A stretch of DNA of 64,000 bases from Natronospira proteinivora (GTDB lineage Bacteria > Pseudomonadota > Gammaproteobacteria > Natronospirales > Natronospiraceae), in contig NZ_JALJYF010000002.1 of NCBI RefSeq assembly GCF_024170465.1, forward strand, positions 248,001 to 312,000, given 5' to 3'. Positions within the stretch are counted from its first letter, which is position 1; the number at the start of each line of letters is the position of its first letter. Below, piece by piece: positions 25,221 to 33,804 of this stretch. Under the pieces are notes generated by a model. That model was given only the letters and a program-made list of their open reading frames with translations, was not told the DNA's origin and did no database searches. A program made the translations under genes and the position numbers.

Positions 25221-26927
25221 CTACTCTTTCTCCACAGGGGATTCCGGCTCAACCACCCCGGCACGCCGCGCCGGGGTCTCGTCCTGCCAGAAGTCATAGA
25301 AGTTGTACCATTGATAGGGGTATTCGCACAGCAGCGATTCCAGGCGGCGGACATATTCATCCACCACCGAACGCAGCTTGGCTTCGCGCTCCCGCCGGGG
25401 CAAGCGCAAGCGTTCAGCAAAGCGCTCAAAATAAATCCGGGCATTGCCGTCGGGACGATCCATGTAGAAAAAGCCGTATACCGGACACTGCAGGGCATGG
25501 GCCAGCACCCAGGGACCAATGGGGAAATCTGTCTCATCCCCCAAAAAGGGCAGACGGACGCGGGGACTGTCGACCGCCACCGGTGCCCGGTCTCCCACGA
25601 TCACCACGAATTCCCCCTGATCGATCCGAGATTTCAGCATCAGGGCCGTATCGGCCCCGATCTCCTCCACCATGATCACCCGCGCACCATGCTCCCGGTT
25701 CAACGCTCGCATCACTCGATTGTATTTGCGGGCATTGGCGGTATAGATCAGGGCATTGATCTTCACCTCGGGATAGCGGGTAGCGAGGGCCCGGCCCACC
25801 TCCAGATTGCCGGCATGGGCCCCCACCAGCAGGGCCCCCTGCCCCCGGTCCAGCAGGGACTGGAATGCCTCCCAATTGGGCATTTCCAGCGCATCGGGAT
25901 CCCCACCACCGGACCAGGCTTCCACTCGCTTGATGTTGGCGCGGACAAACTGCCAGAAATGCCGGAAGGTGGTTCTCCAGCCGGGCCGGGGCTGGCTGGG
26001 GTCAAAGGCATGCAGGCGGCGAAAGTAATGCATGGAGGCCCGGCGGGCACGGCCATTGAACAGCAGAAAATAGAGGGCGGCGGGAAACAGCACCACCGCC
26101 ATACCCCGACGCCCCAGCAGGCGATAGGCCCAGACCGCCATGCGCATCCCCAACACGGTGCCCGGTTCCTCCACCCCGGCCCAGTGATCGGCCCGGCGCC
26201 CGGCCATCAACCAGCCGGGCCAACGAGCCAGCATCCCGAACACCAAGCGTACATGCATGGCCGAGATACGGACATTGTCCCGAAAGAGGCGAAAGGTGGA
26301 GCGGCTGCCGGTGTCATAGCGAACACCGGTTTCGATGAAACGTACCGCGGTGCCCCGCCAGAACAGACGCACCATGATCTCGGTATCGAAGTCCATGCGC
26401 GGCCCGACCCCTTCCTCATCCGCCACCGCCAGGCTGGCGGCCAGGGGGTAGATGCGGTAGCCGCACATGGAATCCCGGATCTGGAAACTCAGGGTTTCAA
26501 TCCAGACCCAGACATGGGTGATATAGCGGGCAAAGACCCGGCCGGCGGGCACCGAGGCATCGTAGCGAGGCCGGCCGGAGATCAGGGCTTGCGGTTCGGC
26601 TCGGGCCGCGTCCAGAAAGGCCGGCAGGTCCGCCAGATCATGCTGGCCATCGGCATCCACCTGCAGAACATGGCTGAAACCGTCGGCCCGGGCTTGGCGC
26701 ATGCCGCACAGCACGGCGATGCCCTTGCCCCGGTTAATGGCCTGACGAAGCAGGATCACATGGGGGTCGGCCTGGGCGATTTCCGCCAAGCGCCGAGCGG
26801 TGTCGGCATCATTGCCGTCATCCACCAGGTAACAGGGCAATCCCTGATCGCGCAACTGCGCCACCACCTCGGCCACCCGCTCGGGTTGACGATAGACCGG
26901 AACTACCGCACAAAAGGACAGGTTCAT
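25221..26927 (-). CDS. apeJ: Glycosyltransferase-acyltransferase fusion ApeJ
   Basis: A 568-residue two-domain protein. Residues 1 to about 240 form a family 2 glycosyltransferase: FCAVVPVYRQPERV, LVDDGNDADT, NRGKGIAVLCG and QVDADGQHD (the DxD-like metal site). After a linker, residues of about 270-560 form a lysophospholipid-acyltransferase/LpxL-like domain with GAHAGNLEVGRAL, VMVEEIGADTALML and a HFWQ/YF-rich core. Such fusions are diagnostic for aryl polyene loci and may glycosylate and acylate the pigment's lipid anchor. The start is the ATG overlapping the apeI stop (ATGA); an in-frame start 108 bases upstream gives a non-family extension. It is followed directly by the ammonia-lyase. 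Confidence 0.9.
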   Translation of the reverse strand: MNLSFCAVVPVYRQPERVAEVVAQLRDQGLPCYLVDDGNDADTARRLAEIAQADPHVILLRQAINRGKGIAVLCGMRQARADGFSHVLQVDADGQHDLADLPAFLDAARAEPQALISGRPRYDASVPAGRVFARYITHVWVWIETLSFQIRDSMCGYRIYPLAASLAVADEEGVGPRMDFDTEIMVRLFWRGTAVRFIETGVRYDTGSRSTFRLFRDNVRISAMHVRLVFGMLARWPGWLMAGRRADHWAGVEEPGTVLGMRMAVWAYRLLGRRGMAVVLFPAALYFLLFNGRARRASMHYFRRLHAFDPSQPRPGWRTTFRHFWQFVRANIKRVEAWSGGGDPDALEMPNWEAFQSLLDRGQGALLVGAHAGNLEVGRALATRYPEVKINALIYTANARKYNRVMRALNREHGARVIMVEEIGADTALMLKSRIDQGEFVVIVGDRAPVAVDSPRVRLPFLGDETDFPIGPWVLAHALQCPVYGFFYMDRPDGNARIYFERFAERLRLPRREREAKLRSVVDEYVRRLESLLCEYPYQWYNFYDFWQDETPARRAGVVEPESPVEKE

Positions 26928-27274
26928 TGGGATGCTCCGAAAAACAGTCGGCCTTCGGAACACAGGGGGCCATCCAGTCCATCCAGGGTCAGACGCCAGT
27001 CCACCTGGCCATCGCGGGCTTCCAGGTGCAGGCAAAGCTCACAATCCGGCTGGATTACCCGTTGGAATTTCACCGAGCGCAGGCCCTGGAAGCCTCCATC
27101 GGGACAGAGATCCCGCTCGGCCAGTTGGCGGGCCCATTCCACCTGAACCAGGCCGGGCAACACCGGGTGGCCGGGAAAATGGCCCCGAAACCAGGGCAGA
27201 TCGACGGGCACGGCCAGGCGGTATTCGGCCACCGGCCCCCTGACACGCTCGCTCAGTATGGGTGGCAGACTCAT
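26924..27274 (-). CDS. apeI: Aryl polyene dehydratase subunit ApeI (FabZ-like hotdog)
   Basis: A 116-residue hotdog protein with the FabZ active-site signature WFRGHFPGHPVLPGLVQ; His32 or His36 is the probable catalytic base. It is shorter than FabZ itself but normal for ApeI, which forms a hetero-complex with ApeP in the Xenorhabdus pathway and removes water from each 3-hydroxyacyl-ACP. The start shares one base with the apeH stop (TGATG), and its stop overlaps the apeJ start. Together these fix its reading frame and place it in the operon between ligase and transferase. Confidence 0.9.
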   Translation of the reverse strand: MSLPPILSERVRGPVAEYRLAVPVDLPWFRGHFPGHPVLPGLVQVEWARQLAERDLCPDGGFQGLRSVKFQRVIQPDCELCLHLEARDGQVDWRLTLDGLDGPLCSEGRLFFGASQ

Positions 27275-28653
27275 CAGGCCCCCTCCTGAAACAAGGCCAG
27301 CAGATCAGCCCGGCGCAGCTTGCCCATGGGATTGCGGGGCAAGGTTTCCAGGTAGCGAAAGCGTCGCGGCAGAGCAACCTCGGTGAAACGGGTGGCCAGT
27401 TGCGCCCGCAACTGCCGCTTGAATTGCCACTTGCCCAAGGCCTCCAGGGCTTGCTGACCGACCTCACTCAGGGCCAATACTGCTGCCGTGGTCTGCCGCT
27501 CGCCGTTCAGGCGCAGCACCGCGGCTTCCCGGACCCAGTCGCTGGCTTCCAGGGCAGTCTCGATTTCGGCCAGTGAGATACGGCGATCCTCGATCTTGAT
27601 CACCCCGTCACTACGCCCCAACAACTCGAATCCGCCTGCGGAATCCAGCCGCCGCCGAGCCCGGTCACCCGTATCCAGCCATTCATGACCAGTGGCCGGG
27701 GATCGGACCTGCATGGGCCCCGGCTCAGCGTCCGGGAATGCCAGCTCGACGCCGGCAAAGGTCTGCCAGTGTGCATGCTCGGGCCGTCCCTGATCACGGA
27801 AAGCAATGCCACCGGTCTCGGTACTGCCATAGACTTCCCATACCGCCAGGGGGTCCAGGGCCCGGTGCAGGGCCAGGGAGGTGGAAGCGGGTAGCGGCCC
27901 GGCAGAAGAAAACACGCCATCCAGCCGACCGGCGGAAGCCACCAGAGCGGTATAGCCCGGCCAGCGTTTGAGATGGGCTGGGCTGCTCACCAGGACACTG
28001 CGGGGGAAGCGATCGATGGCAGCGGCAATTCGGGGGGGCTCCAGCAGGGCCAGCTCCGGCACGGGCCGCCCGGCTACGAAGGGCCAGAGCAAGCGAAACA
28101 GCAAGCCATAGAGATGGAAATGGGGCACCGTGGCCACCACCGCACTCGCTTCAAGGAGATCGCCCCAGGCCTCCTGCAACACCAGCAGCTCGTCTTCCAG
28201 CTGGGCCAGGGTCTTGTCCACCCGCGTGGGCTCACCGGTGGAGCCGGAGGTAAACAACAGCAGGCGAGCCTTGCGGGAAAGCTCAATGGGCGTATTCACC
28301 GGGGCTCCCGCCGCCACCGCCACATCCCGGTCGTCCGCCAGCTCGGGGGCCCCACTGACCAGACCCCGCTGGTCATCCACCAGCTGTCGCACCGCAGCCA
28401 CGCCACTGTGAGGGGGGAGCACGGGGGTTGCACCGGCCGCCAGCACCCCCAGCACAGCGGCCAGGAACCGGGTGGCGTTGTCATCCACCACCAGCCATTG
28501 CTGGCGGGAGTCTTCGGACACGTTACGTCGGACCTGCTCGACCATGGACCGCAACAGACCCAGGGAATGGCCTTCGGCCTCCGGATGCCAGCTGATGATT
28601 CGCCCTGTATCGGATTGATTCAGGGCGGCGGTTAGCTGAGTGGCAATGGTCAT
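27274..28653 (-). CDS. apeH: Aryl acid-AMP ligase for polyene starter activation (ApeH)
   Basis: A 459-residue ANL-family ligase. The AMP-binding loop is LLLFTSGSTGEPTRVDKTL. The sugar-phosphate binding part is EVYGSTETGGIAFR, and the hinge and C-terminal motif is LDTGDRARRR ... LGRSDGVIKIEDRRISLAEIE. The last catalytic Lys region reads NPMGKLRRADLL. ApeH charges the aromatic starter (4-hydroxybenzoate or 4-coumarate type) onto the ACP. Here the neighbouring ammonia-lyase would favour a cinnamate-type acid. The start is the ATG overlapping the apeG stop (ATGA); a GTG four codons upstream is possible. Confidence 0.9.
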   Translation of the reverse strand: MTIATQLTAALNQSDTGRIISWHPEAEGHSLGLLRSMVEQVRRNVSEDSRQQWLVVDDNATRFLAAVLGVLAAGATPVLPPHSGVAAVRQLVDDQRGLVSGAPELADDRDVAVAAGAPVNTPIELSRKARLLLFTSGSTGEPTRVDKTLAQLEDELLVLQEAWGDLLEASAVVATVPHFHLYGLLFRLLWPFVAGRPVPELALLEPPRIAAAIDRFPRSVLVSSPAHLKRWPGYTALVASAGRLDGVFSSAGPLPASTSLALHRALDPLAVWEVYGSTETGGIAFRDQGRPEHAHWQTFAGVELAFPDAEPGPMQVRSPATGHEWLDTGDRARRRLDSAGGFELLGRSDGVIKIEDRRISLAEIETALEASDWVREAAVLRLNGERQTTAAVLALSEVGQQALEALGKWQFKRQLRAQLATRFTEVALPRRFRYLETLPRNPMGKLRRADLLALFQEGA

Positions 28654-29225
28654 GGCGCTGACCACCGGCGCCGCTGATGCTGACGAATACCGTACTCAAT
28701 GGCAAACAAGGTGGCCACCAGCAAATAACTGATCAGGCCGTTATAAAGCCCCCAAAGCCAGTCCGGTGCCCACAGGGCCGTGGCCAGGGCGACCAGGCTG
28801 TTGGCAAACAGAAACAGGCTCCAGACCCGGGTAACCTGGCGGGTGTAGGGGATGGCCTCCGGTGGAAGTTTCCCCTCCCGCAAACGGGCAATCCGTTCCA
28901 CCAGGGGACGTTCGCTGAACAGGGAGGAAAAAAACAGGCTGAACACGGCCAGATTGGCCAGGACCGGATAAAAACGAATCCCCAGCATGAAATCCAGTTC
29001 CAGCCAAAGCGGTAGGGCCAGCAGGATCCCCAGTATCACGACCAGACTCCCTTGCAGGATCAGTGTCTGCCGATGAAACCATCGGGCGGACAGCAAGCGA
29101 AGGGTCATCAGACCCAGCAGGACCATCCAGAGCGTACCCACTTCCCAGAAGCGGATTCCGGCAATCACTGCCAGGGGATACACCGCCAGGCCAATGCCAG
29201 TGATCGCCGGAAGGGGGTTCTTCAT
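28650..29225 (-). CDS. apeG: COG4648 membrane protein ApeG
   Basis: A 191-residue membrane protein with five or six hydrophobic segments and short loops. It ends in a basic tail (RQHQRRRWS). Between the helices runs a conserved stretch, FFSSLFSERPLVERIARL followed by YTRQVTRVWSLFLFANSL, typical of the COG4648 family that accompanies ACP and ligase genes in aryl polyene clusters. No enzyme motif is visible. The start is an ATG with GGAGAAG at the end of the preceding ACP gene; an in-frame start 42 bases upstream lies inside the ACP gene. Its molecular job is unknown. Confidence 0.82.
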   Translation of the reverse strand: MKNPLPAITGIGLAVYPLAVIAGIRFWEVGTLWMVLLGLMTLRLLSARWFHRQTLILQGSLVVILGILLALPLWLELDFMLGIRFYPVLANLAVFSLFFSSLFSERPLVERIARLREGKLPPEAIPYTRQVTRVWSLFLFANSLVALATALWAPDWLWGLYNGLISYLLVATLFAIEYGIRQHQRRRWSAP

Positions 29226-29229
29226 GGCA

Positions 29230-29475
29230 TCAGGCCAGCAGCTTCTCCATGGCGCGAATGACATCATCCACGGTACGCACGTCCTTGAATTGCTCCGGCT
29301 TGATCTTCTGCCCGGTGATTTCCTGCAGCTTGATTACCAGATCAACCGCATCAATGCTGTCCAGCTCCAGGTCCTCATAGAGATGGGCCTCGGGCTGGAT
29401 GTCGCTCTCATCAATCTCAAAATGGTCGATGAGAATGCGCTTGATTTCATCAAAATCCACGGTTGCGCTCGCCAT
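29230..29475 (-). CDS. apeF: Aryl polyene acyl carrier protein ApeF
   Basis: An 81-residue acidic ACP. The phosphopantetheine serine is Ser40 in LELDSIDAVDL. Helix I (FDEIKRILIDHFEID) and helix IV (VRTVDDVIRAMEKLL) are of normal length. In characterised aryl polyene systems two ACPs divide starter loading and chain carrying. This one is the shorter and more FabF-ACP-like. It lies three bases downstream of apeE and just upstream of apeG. Confidence 0.93.
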   Translation of the reverse strand: MASATVDFDEIKRILIDHFEIDESDIQPEAHLYEDLELDSIDAVDLVIKLQEITGQKIKPEQFKDVRTVDDVIRAMEKLLA

Positions 29476-29478
29476 GAT

Positions 29479-29748
29479 TCACCCCGCTCCATTGGCCCGT
29501 GCCGATTCAATGAATCGGGCCAGGTTCTCGATACTGTAAAAATGTTCCCGAGTGTCTTCGGAGGTGGCATCAAGACGTACATTGTATTTCTTCTGCACCG
29601 CCACACCGATCTCCAGTGCGTCAATGGAATCCAGTCCCAGGCCATCGCCGAACAGGGGCGCCTGGGGATCGATATCCTCCACGGCAATATCTTCCAGCTC
29701 CAGGGCCTCGATCAGCAATTCACGCAACTCTGTCTTCAATCCAGACAT
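29479..29748 (-). CDS. apeE: Aryl polyene acyl carrier protein ApeE
   Basis: An 89-residue ACP with Ser41 in LGLDSIDALEIG as the phosphopantetheine site. Relative to ApeF it has a longer helix IV region containing 'EHFYSIENLARFIESA', so the two carriers are not interchangeable copies. The ATG is preceded by AAAGAG; an upstream TTG in frame is less likely. It is the first gene after a 224-base gap that holds a perfect 18-base palindrome and a possible promoter, so transcription of apeE-R may be separately controlled. Confidence 0.92.
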   Translation of the reverse strand: MSGLKTELRELLIEALELEDIAVEDIDPQAPLFGDGLGLDSIDALEIGVAVQKKYNVRLDATSEDTREHFYSIENLARFIESARANGAG

Positions 29749-29878
29749 GCTCTTTACCCTCAATCCACGCGGTATGACTCAGCAGTCCTTCCAGGACCCA
29801 TGCGCAAGTCACCCGGCGGAGATTCTGTTAAATCGGCAAGACCTGTGCGGCTCCCCGGCGATCTCGCGTAGCAAGTCC

Positions 29879-29905
29879 AATATACGCGCCCCTCGCCGGT
29901 CTCCG
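29879..29905 (-). promoter_or_regulatory. Possible promoter for apeE onward
   Basis: On the minus strand TATATT (29879-29884) matches the -10 consensus at five of six positions. The hexamer 17 bases upstream (TTCGGA) is poor, as expected of an activator-dependent promoter. The apeE start lies about 130 bases downstream. Confidence 0.3.
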
Positions 29906-29906
29906 A

Positions 29907-29924
29907 ACCCCTCATATGAGGGGT
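29907..29924. promoter_or_regulatory. Perfect 18-base palindrome in the apeD-apeE gap, candidate operator
   Basis: ACCCCTCATATGAGGGGT is identical on both strands. Its centre is about 43 bases upstream of the start point predicted from the TATATT box, the usual position of a class II activator site. The ACCCC...GGGGT half-sites resemble binding sites of LuxR/NarL-type response regulators. No cognate regulator is identified in the window. Confidence 0.5.
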
Positions 29925-29972
29925 ATGCGGTCCCCAAAAGCCACCCAGCTCCCTCGGACAAGGCGCGGAATT

Positions 29973-30752
29973 CTACAAGAGCCCAAGCTCACGTTCAAAA
30001 AAGCGCTTCAGTCCCTGGGTCAGTCGTCTTACAGCCAGGCTCTCTTCCAGTCCTTCCACCTCGGCGAAGGCGCTGAGGGGGCGCGCCTCCAGGACCCGAA
30101 TCTTCAGTGTCCACACCCGATCCGGCACCCGATACCAAGGAGTCCCCTTATTCAGGGTGGGCGGCGTGCATTCCATGACCACCGGCATAATCGGTGCGCT
30201 GCTGGCCAGAGCAATTCGGGCCGCACCCCGGCGAAAGCGCAGGGGCTCGCCGGGCACGGTACGGGTCCCTTCTGGAAAAACGATAAAGGGTTCGTTTCGG
30301 GTGTTGAGGCGCTCAGCAGCGGTAGCCACCACCGATTCGGCCTCGGCATTGCTTACATAGCCCGCCGCACTCACCATCAATGCCAGCACCGGATTGCGCC
30401 AGGCAGACTGTTTGACCACGCAATCAGCCTCGGGTAACCGGGAGATCAACACTACCACGTCAATCAGGGTGGGATGCTTGACCGGCAACACCAGACAGCC
30501 CCCCGATTGGGCCAGCAAATGCTCGTTTTCGATCTCGAAACGCCCCAGACCCAATTTCTCGATCTGCCATGGCACGGTGGCAAAGCCCCAGCGAATCAGA
30601 CCGCGGACCCGGCGGCGGCGGGCTTTGGCGCTTCCCGGGATCAGCAGCACCAGGGGAAGCACCGCCAGGCTCATAACCACACCACCAAGACCAAAGCTGA
30701 GAAAGACCCAGCCTGTACCCAGGCTGCGGTAGATACGTTCAAGCGGCCACAT
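29973..30752 (-). CDS. apeD: Lysophospholipid acyltransferase family protein ApeD
   Basis: A 259-residue PlsC-like acyltransferase. The HX4D catalytic motif is His93-PTLI-Asp98, and the substrate motif FPEGTRTVPG follows about 90 residues later. One or two hydrophobic segments at residues 12-40 anchor it to the inner membrane. In aryl polyene systems ApeD probably builds the lipid to which the pigment is attached. The start chosen is the ATG with GGAG seven bases upstream, 14 bases inside the apeC end; a longer start lacks a good ribosome site. It is followed by a 224-base gap before apeE. Confidence 0.88.
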   Translation of the reverse strand: MWPLERIYRSLGTGWVFLSFGLGGVVMSLAVLPLVLLIPGSAKARRRRVRGLIRWGFATVPWQIEKLGLGRFEIENEHLLAQSGGCLVLPVKHPTLIDVVVLISRLPEADCVVKQSAWRNPVLALMVSAAGYVSNAEAESVVATAAERLNTRNEPFIVFPEGTRTVPGEPLRFRRGAARIALASSAPIMPVVMECTPPTLNKGTPWYRVPDRVWTLKIRVLEARPLSAFAEVEGLEESLAVRRLTQGLKRFFERELGLL

Positions 30753-31503
30753 GAACCGGCTCCAGCTGCCATGCCCGTCGCTCGCTACGCCAATCACCCC
30801 TGCCCTGTGGCCGAACCAGCCCCGTCAGCATGGATTGCAGAACGGCCGTTTCACCGGCGGGGTCACCTGGTGGCACGGCACGCCAGGCAAGACGAAACAG
30901 GGGGCCGGCCTGGGTGTCTTCCTTGGGCGCAACGCGCAAGGCCAGACAGGCGACGGGGGCGTCCTCGGGCAGATAATGGCGATAAAAGGCCGGTATCGAC
31001 TGCTCGGCCCAGACCATCAGGCAGTCCCGCTGGGAAACCGCTGCCTGCACGGCAGTTTCCAGCAAGCCCGCAGGCAAGGTATCCAGCCCCGCCGCCACTG
31101 CCGTAGCCGGCTCCCGATTTTTGCGGGCAATGGAATGCAGCCCCAGAATGGCGTTGTGGACGGAGAGAGAAAAGTCCCGGGGTGACAGCGGTTCGCCTTC
31201 GGCCAATGACTGTAACAGTGAATAAGATCGGGCCAATTCGCCATGCCGCGAAGCGAACACCATGGGCGCATGATCATCGGCATCATGCAGGGTGTCTTCC
31301 ATCACTCGAAACACCATTCGCGCCATGGGGCCCAGACGACGACGCTGCATGGCAGGCAGAAAACTGACGTCGGCACGCTCCTCGCCAGCGGGTGGCCCAC
31401 CCCGCTCGATCCAGGCCAGCCAGTCCTTATGGCTGCTCATGCCGGGCGCCCAGGCTTGCCAGTCACGCAATCGAAAATCGATCTCGGTCGAATTATTGTT
31501 CAT
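30739..31503 (-). CDS. apeC: Ketosynthase-like chain-length partner ApeC
   Basis: A 254-residue protein of the 'beta-ketoacyl synthase, N-terminal' family found first in aryl polyene operons. It is far shorter than a full ketosynthase. Where the nucleophilic Cys would sit it has DFSLSVHNAILGLHSIA, so it cannot form the acyl-enzyme. This agrees with ApeC being a chain-length-factor-like partner of ApeO. The start MNNNSTEIDF is chosen because the upstream extension lacks the family N-terminus. It is the first gene of the operon and faces the ABC transporter operon across an 89-base divergent gap. Its last 14 bases overlap apeD. Confidence 0.85.
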   Translation of the reverse strand: MNNNSTEIDFRLRDWQAWAPGMSSHKDWLAWIERGGPPAGEERADVSFLPAMQRRRLGPMARMVFRVMEDTLHDADDHAPMVFASRHGELARSYSLLQSLAEGEPLSPRDFSLSVHNAILGLHSIARKNREPATAVAAGLDTLPAGLLETAVQAAVSQRDCLMVWAEQSIPAFYRHYLPEDAPVACLALRVAPKEDTQAGPLFRLAWRAVPPGDPAGETAVLQSMLTGLVRPQGRGDWRSERRAWQLEPVHVAA

Positions 31504-31592
31504 GGTCCGCTTGCCAATCCCCATCCAAGATGGCGATAGTGTAAAGCCTGTTTCCCCTTTCCGCTGAATGGCGACCCTAAAAAGACCGTGCA

Positions 31593-32561
31593 ATGAGCAA
31601 TCCGGCCCCAGGCAAACCCACTCCCCTGCTGCAGTTATCCGGGGTTCAAAAACAATGGCCGGGACGGCCGCATCCCGCCCTGAACGGGCTCGACCTCACT
31701 GTCGCCGAGGGCCGCATCCTGGGGCTACTTGGCCCCAATGGGGCCGGCAAGACGACCTTGTTATCCGTGCTCATGGGCCTGACACCCGCAGATGCCGGTC
31801 GCTTTGAGCTGGATGGCCAGCCCCTGGACCGGCGACGCACCGCCTTGCGGCGTATCGCGGGCCTGGTGCCTCAGCATATTGCCCTCTACCCCAGTCTCAG
31901 CGGCCAACAGAATCTGGACTTCTTCGCCGGCCTGCTCTGGCGTCACCCCAGGGAACGGCAGCGGGCCGTGGACCGTTGTGCGGCCATTGCGGATCTGGGA
32001 GAAGCCCTGAATTACCGGGTGGAACAATACAGTGGCGGGCAGAAGCGACGGCTGAACCTGGCAGTGGGACTGCTGGGGGAACCCCGACTGCTTTTGCTGG
32101 ATGAACCCACCGTGGGCATCGATCCCCAGTCCCGTCATTTCATACTGGAATCCATTCGCCGGCTTTGCCGGGACGAGGGCATGACCGTGATCCACACCAC
32201 CCACTACATGGAAGAAGTGGAACAGCTCTGTGACGATGTGGCCATCATGGATGAGGGGCGCGTGCTGCTCAATGACAGCCTGGACCAGGCACTCCGTCAA
32301 GCCCGCGCCCTGGGGCGACTTCAGCTGCGCTTGGAAGGGTCGGCACCCAATTCACTGCTCGCGGCCTTGCGAAAAGAAGGCATCGTGGTGGAAGCAGTAC
32401 GCGACCATGAACTGTCCCTGAGCCTGGCCGAATGCAACCTCAGTCTGTCGGCCATCACCGAATTGATCGAAGCACAGCAACAAGTCATCAGCACCCTGCG
32501 CTTTGGGGCCAGCCTGGAAACCCTTTTCCTGTCACTCACCGGCCGGGCCCTGAGGGAATAA
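31593..32561 (+). CDS. ABC transporter ATP-binding protein of the resorcinol block
   Basis: A 322-residue ABC ATPase. Walker A is GPNGAGKTT near residue 50, the signature is YSGGQKRRLNLA, Walker B is LLLLDEPTVGID, and the H-loop His lies in VIHTTHYMEEVE. About 80 C-terminal residues after the core resemble the extension of drug- and lipid-exporting ABC-2 systems (DrrA/CcmA type). It is followed one base later by its permease. Location between the aryl polyene and resorcinol genes suggests export of the pigment or its precursor, in addition to the MMPL route, but this is not shown by sequence. Confidence 0.93.
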   Translation: MSNPAPGKPTPLLQLSGVQKQWPGRPHPALNGLDLTVAEGRILGLLGPNGAGKTTLLSVLMGLTPADAGRFELDGQPLDRRRTALRRIAGLVPQHIALYPSLSGQQNLDFFAGLLWRHPRERQRAVDRCAAIADLGEALNYRVEQYSGGQKRRLNLAVGLLGEPRLLLLDEPTVGIDPQSRHFILESIRRLCRDEGMTVIHTTHYMEEVEQLCDDVAIMDEGRVLLNDSLDQALRQARALGRLQLRLEGSAPNSLLAALRKEGIVVEAVRDHELSLSLAECNLSLSAITELIEAQQQVISTLRFGASLETLFLSLTGRALRE

Positions 32562-32562
32562 G

Positions 32563-33720
32563 ATGCATCGACTGATCTCATTGATCTGGAAGGAATGGCA
32601 GGTGCTGGCCCGGGACCCCCATGGCCTGGCGGTACTGTTTCTCATGCCGGCGGTTTTCATCCTGGTCATGTCGGTGGCCCTGCAGGATGTCTTTGCGCCG
32701 GATGGCGAGGAAATGGGACAAGTCGCTGTGGCCGACCCCATCCCCGACGCCACCGCGGAAAGCTTTCTCGATCACCTGTCAAAACGAGTCCTGCTGGTGA
32801 CTGTGGACGCCAATGATCCCCTGGCCCGGGATGAGGTACGCCTACAGCTGGCAGCGGATTTTGGAGAACGACTGACGGCCCTGGTTGAAGATCCCGGTGA
32901 AAATCCCGCTCCCGCTTTGGACCGCTTGGCGGACCCCGGCGTGGATGGCCGTTCTCTGCAAGTCATCGATAGTGCCATCCAGATGGCATTGGGCGAAGCC
33001 CTGTCGGAGATGGAAGGTGACGGGGAAGTGGCCGACCTGCTGACCCAACTGGATCGCCACGCCATTCGCGGTCTGCGGCCTGGCCAGGCAGATCCCACCA
33101 CCACCCTGAGCTCGGTGCAGCAATCGGTTCCGGCCTGGCTGGTCTTTGGCATGTTTTTCGTGGTAATCCCCCTGTCCACGGTACTGATCGGGGAACGCCA
33201 GGAAGGCACCCTGGACCGGCTACGCCTCATGGGGGTGGGTCCGAGCATTCTCCTTTTGGCCAAACTGCCGGCCTACTTTCTGGTCAACCAGGTCCAGTTG
33301 CTGGCCATGCTGGCGATTGGCTTCTGGATTGTTCCCCTGGCGGGCGCCGAGGCCCTTCAACCGCCGATTCATCTCACCGCCCTGATACTGGTGGCCTCCA
33401 TTACCAGTCTGGCCGCCATCACCTTTGCCCTGCTGGTGGGCGTTATTGCAAAAACCCATATGCAGGCCACCACGGCCGGCGGTGTCTTCAATATCCTCTT
33501 TGCCGCCGCCGGGGGCATCATGGTGCCGCGATTTGTCATGGCGGATACCATGCAGTCCGTGGCGTGGCTCTCTCCCATGGGCTGGGCACTGGATGGTTTT
33601 CTGGCCGCCTTTCTGCGCGAGGACGCCCTGTCCGTAATATGGCTGCCGCTGCTGGGGCTTTCCCTGTTTGCCCTGCTCTGCTTCCTGTTGGCGGTGGGCA
33701 TCATCGCCCGCCGCCACTAG
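32563..33720 (+). CDS. ABC-2 type permease
   Basis: A 385-residue permease. One N-terminal helix (residues 20-40) is followed by a soluble periplasmic domain of about 150 residues, then five or six helices beginning at VPAWLVFGMFFVVIPLSTVL. The segment IGERQEGTLDRLRLMGV is the conserved E-[GR]-T-L-[ED] cytoplasmic loop of ABC-2 exporters, and the AMLAIG..VPLAGA and TFALLVGVIAKTHMQATTAGG segments are typical. It pairs with the ATPase one base upstream. The periplasmic domain is of the YhhJ/DrrB-like half-transporter kind, so two copies probably form the channel. Confidence 0.9.
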   Translation: MHRLISLIWKEWQVLARDPHGLAVLFLMPAVFILVMSVALQDVFAPDGEEMGQVAVADPIPDATAESFLDHLSKRVLLVTVDANDPLARDEVRLQLAADFGERLTALVEDPGENPAPALDRLADPGVDGRSLQVIDSAIQMALGEALSEMEGDGEVADLLTQLDRHAIRGLRPGQADPTTTLSSVQQSVPAWLVFGMFFVVIPLSTVLIGERQEGTLDRLRLMGVGPSILLLAKLPAYFLVNQVQLLAMLAIGFWIVPLAGAEALQPPIHLTALILVASITSLAAITFALLVGVIAKTHMQATTAGGVFNILFAAAGGIMVPRFVMADTMQSVAWLSPMGWALDGFLAAFLREDALSVIWLPLLGLSLFALLCFLLAVGIIARRH

Positions 33721-33804
33721 CAAGCCCAAGCCCCGTTTGCTGTCGGCTTTTTGATAAACTGCCCATTGACCACTGGCAGCAATGTCCACACGGCGGAGAA
33801 GGGA

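Noticed and set aside
23934-27146. A 1070-codon open frame on the plus strand opposite the ammonia-lyase and ApeJ genes
   Set aside because: It is antisense to two well-supported enzymes; long antisense frames are expected in GC-rich DNA. Its translation is Gly/His/Gln-rich without domains.
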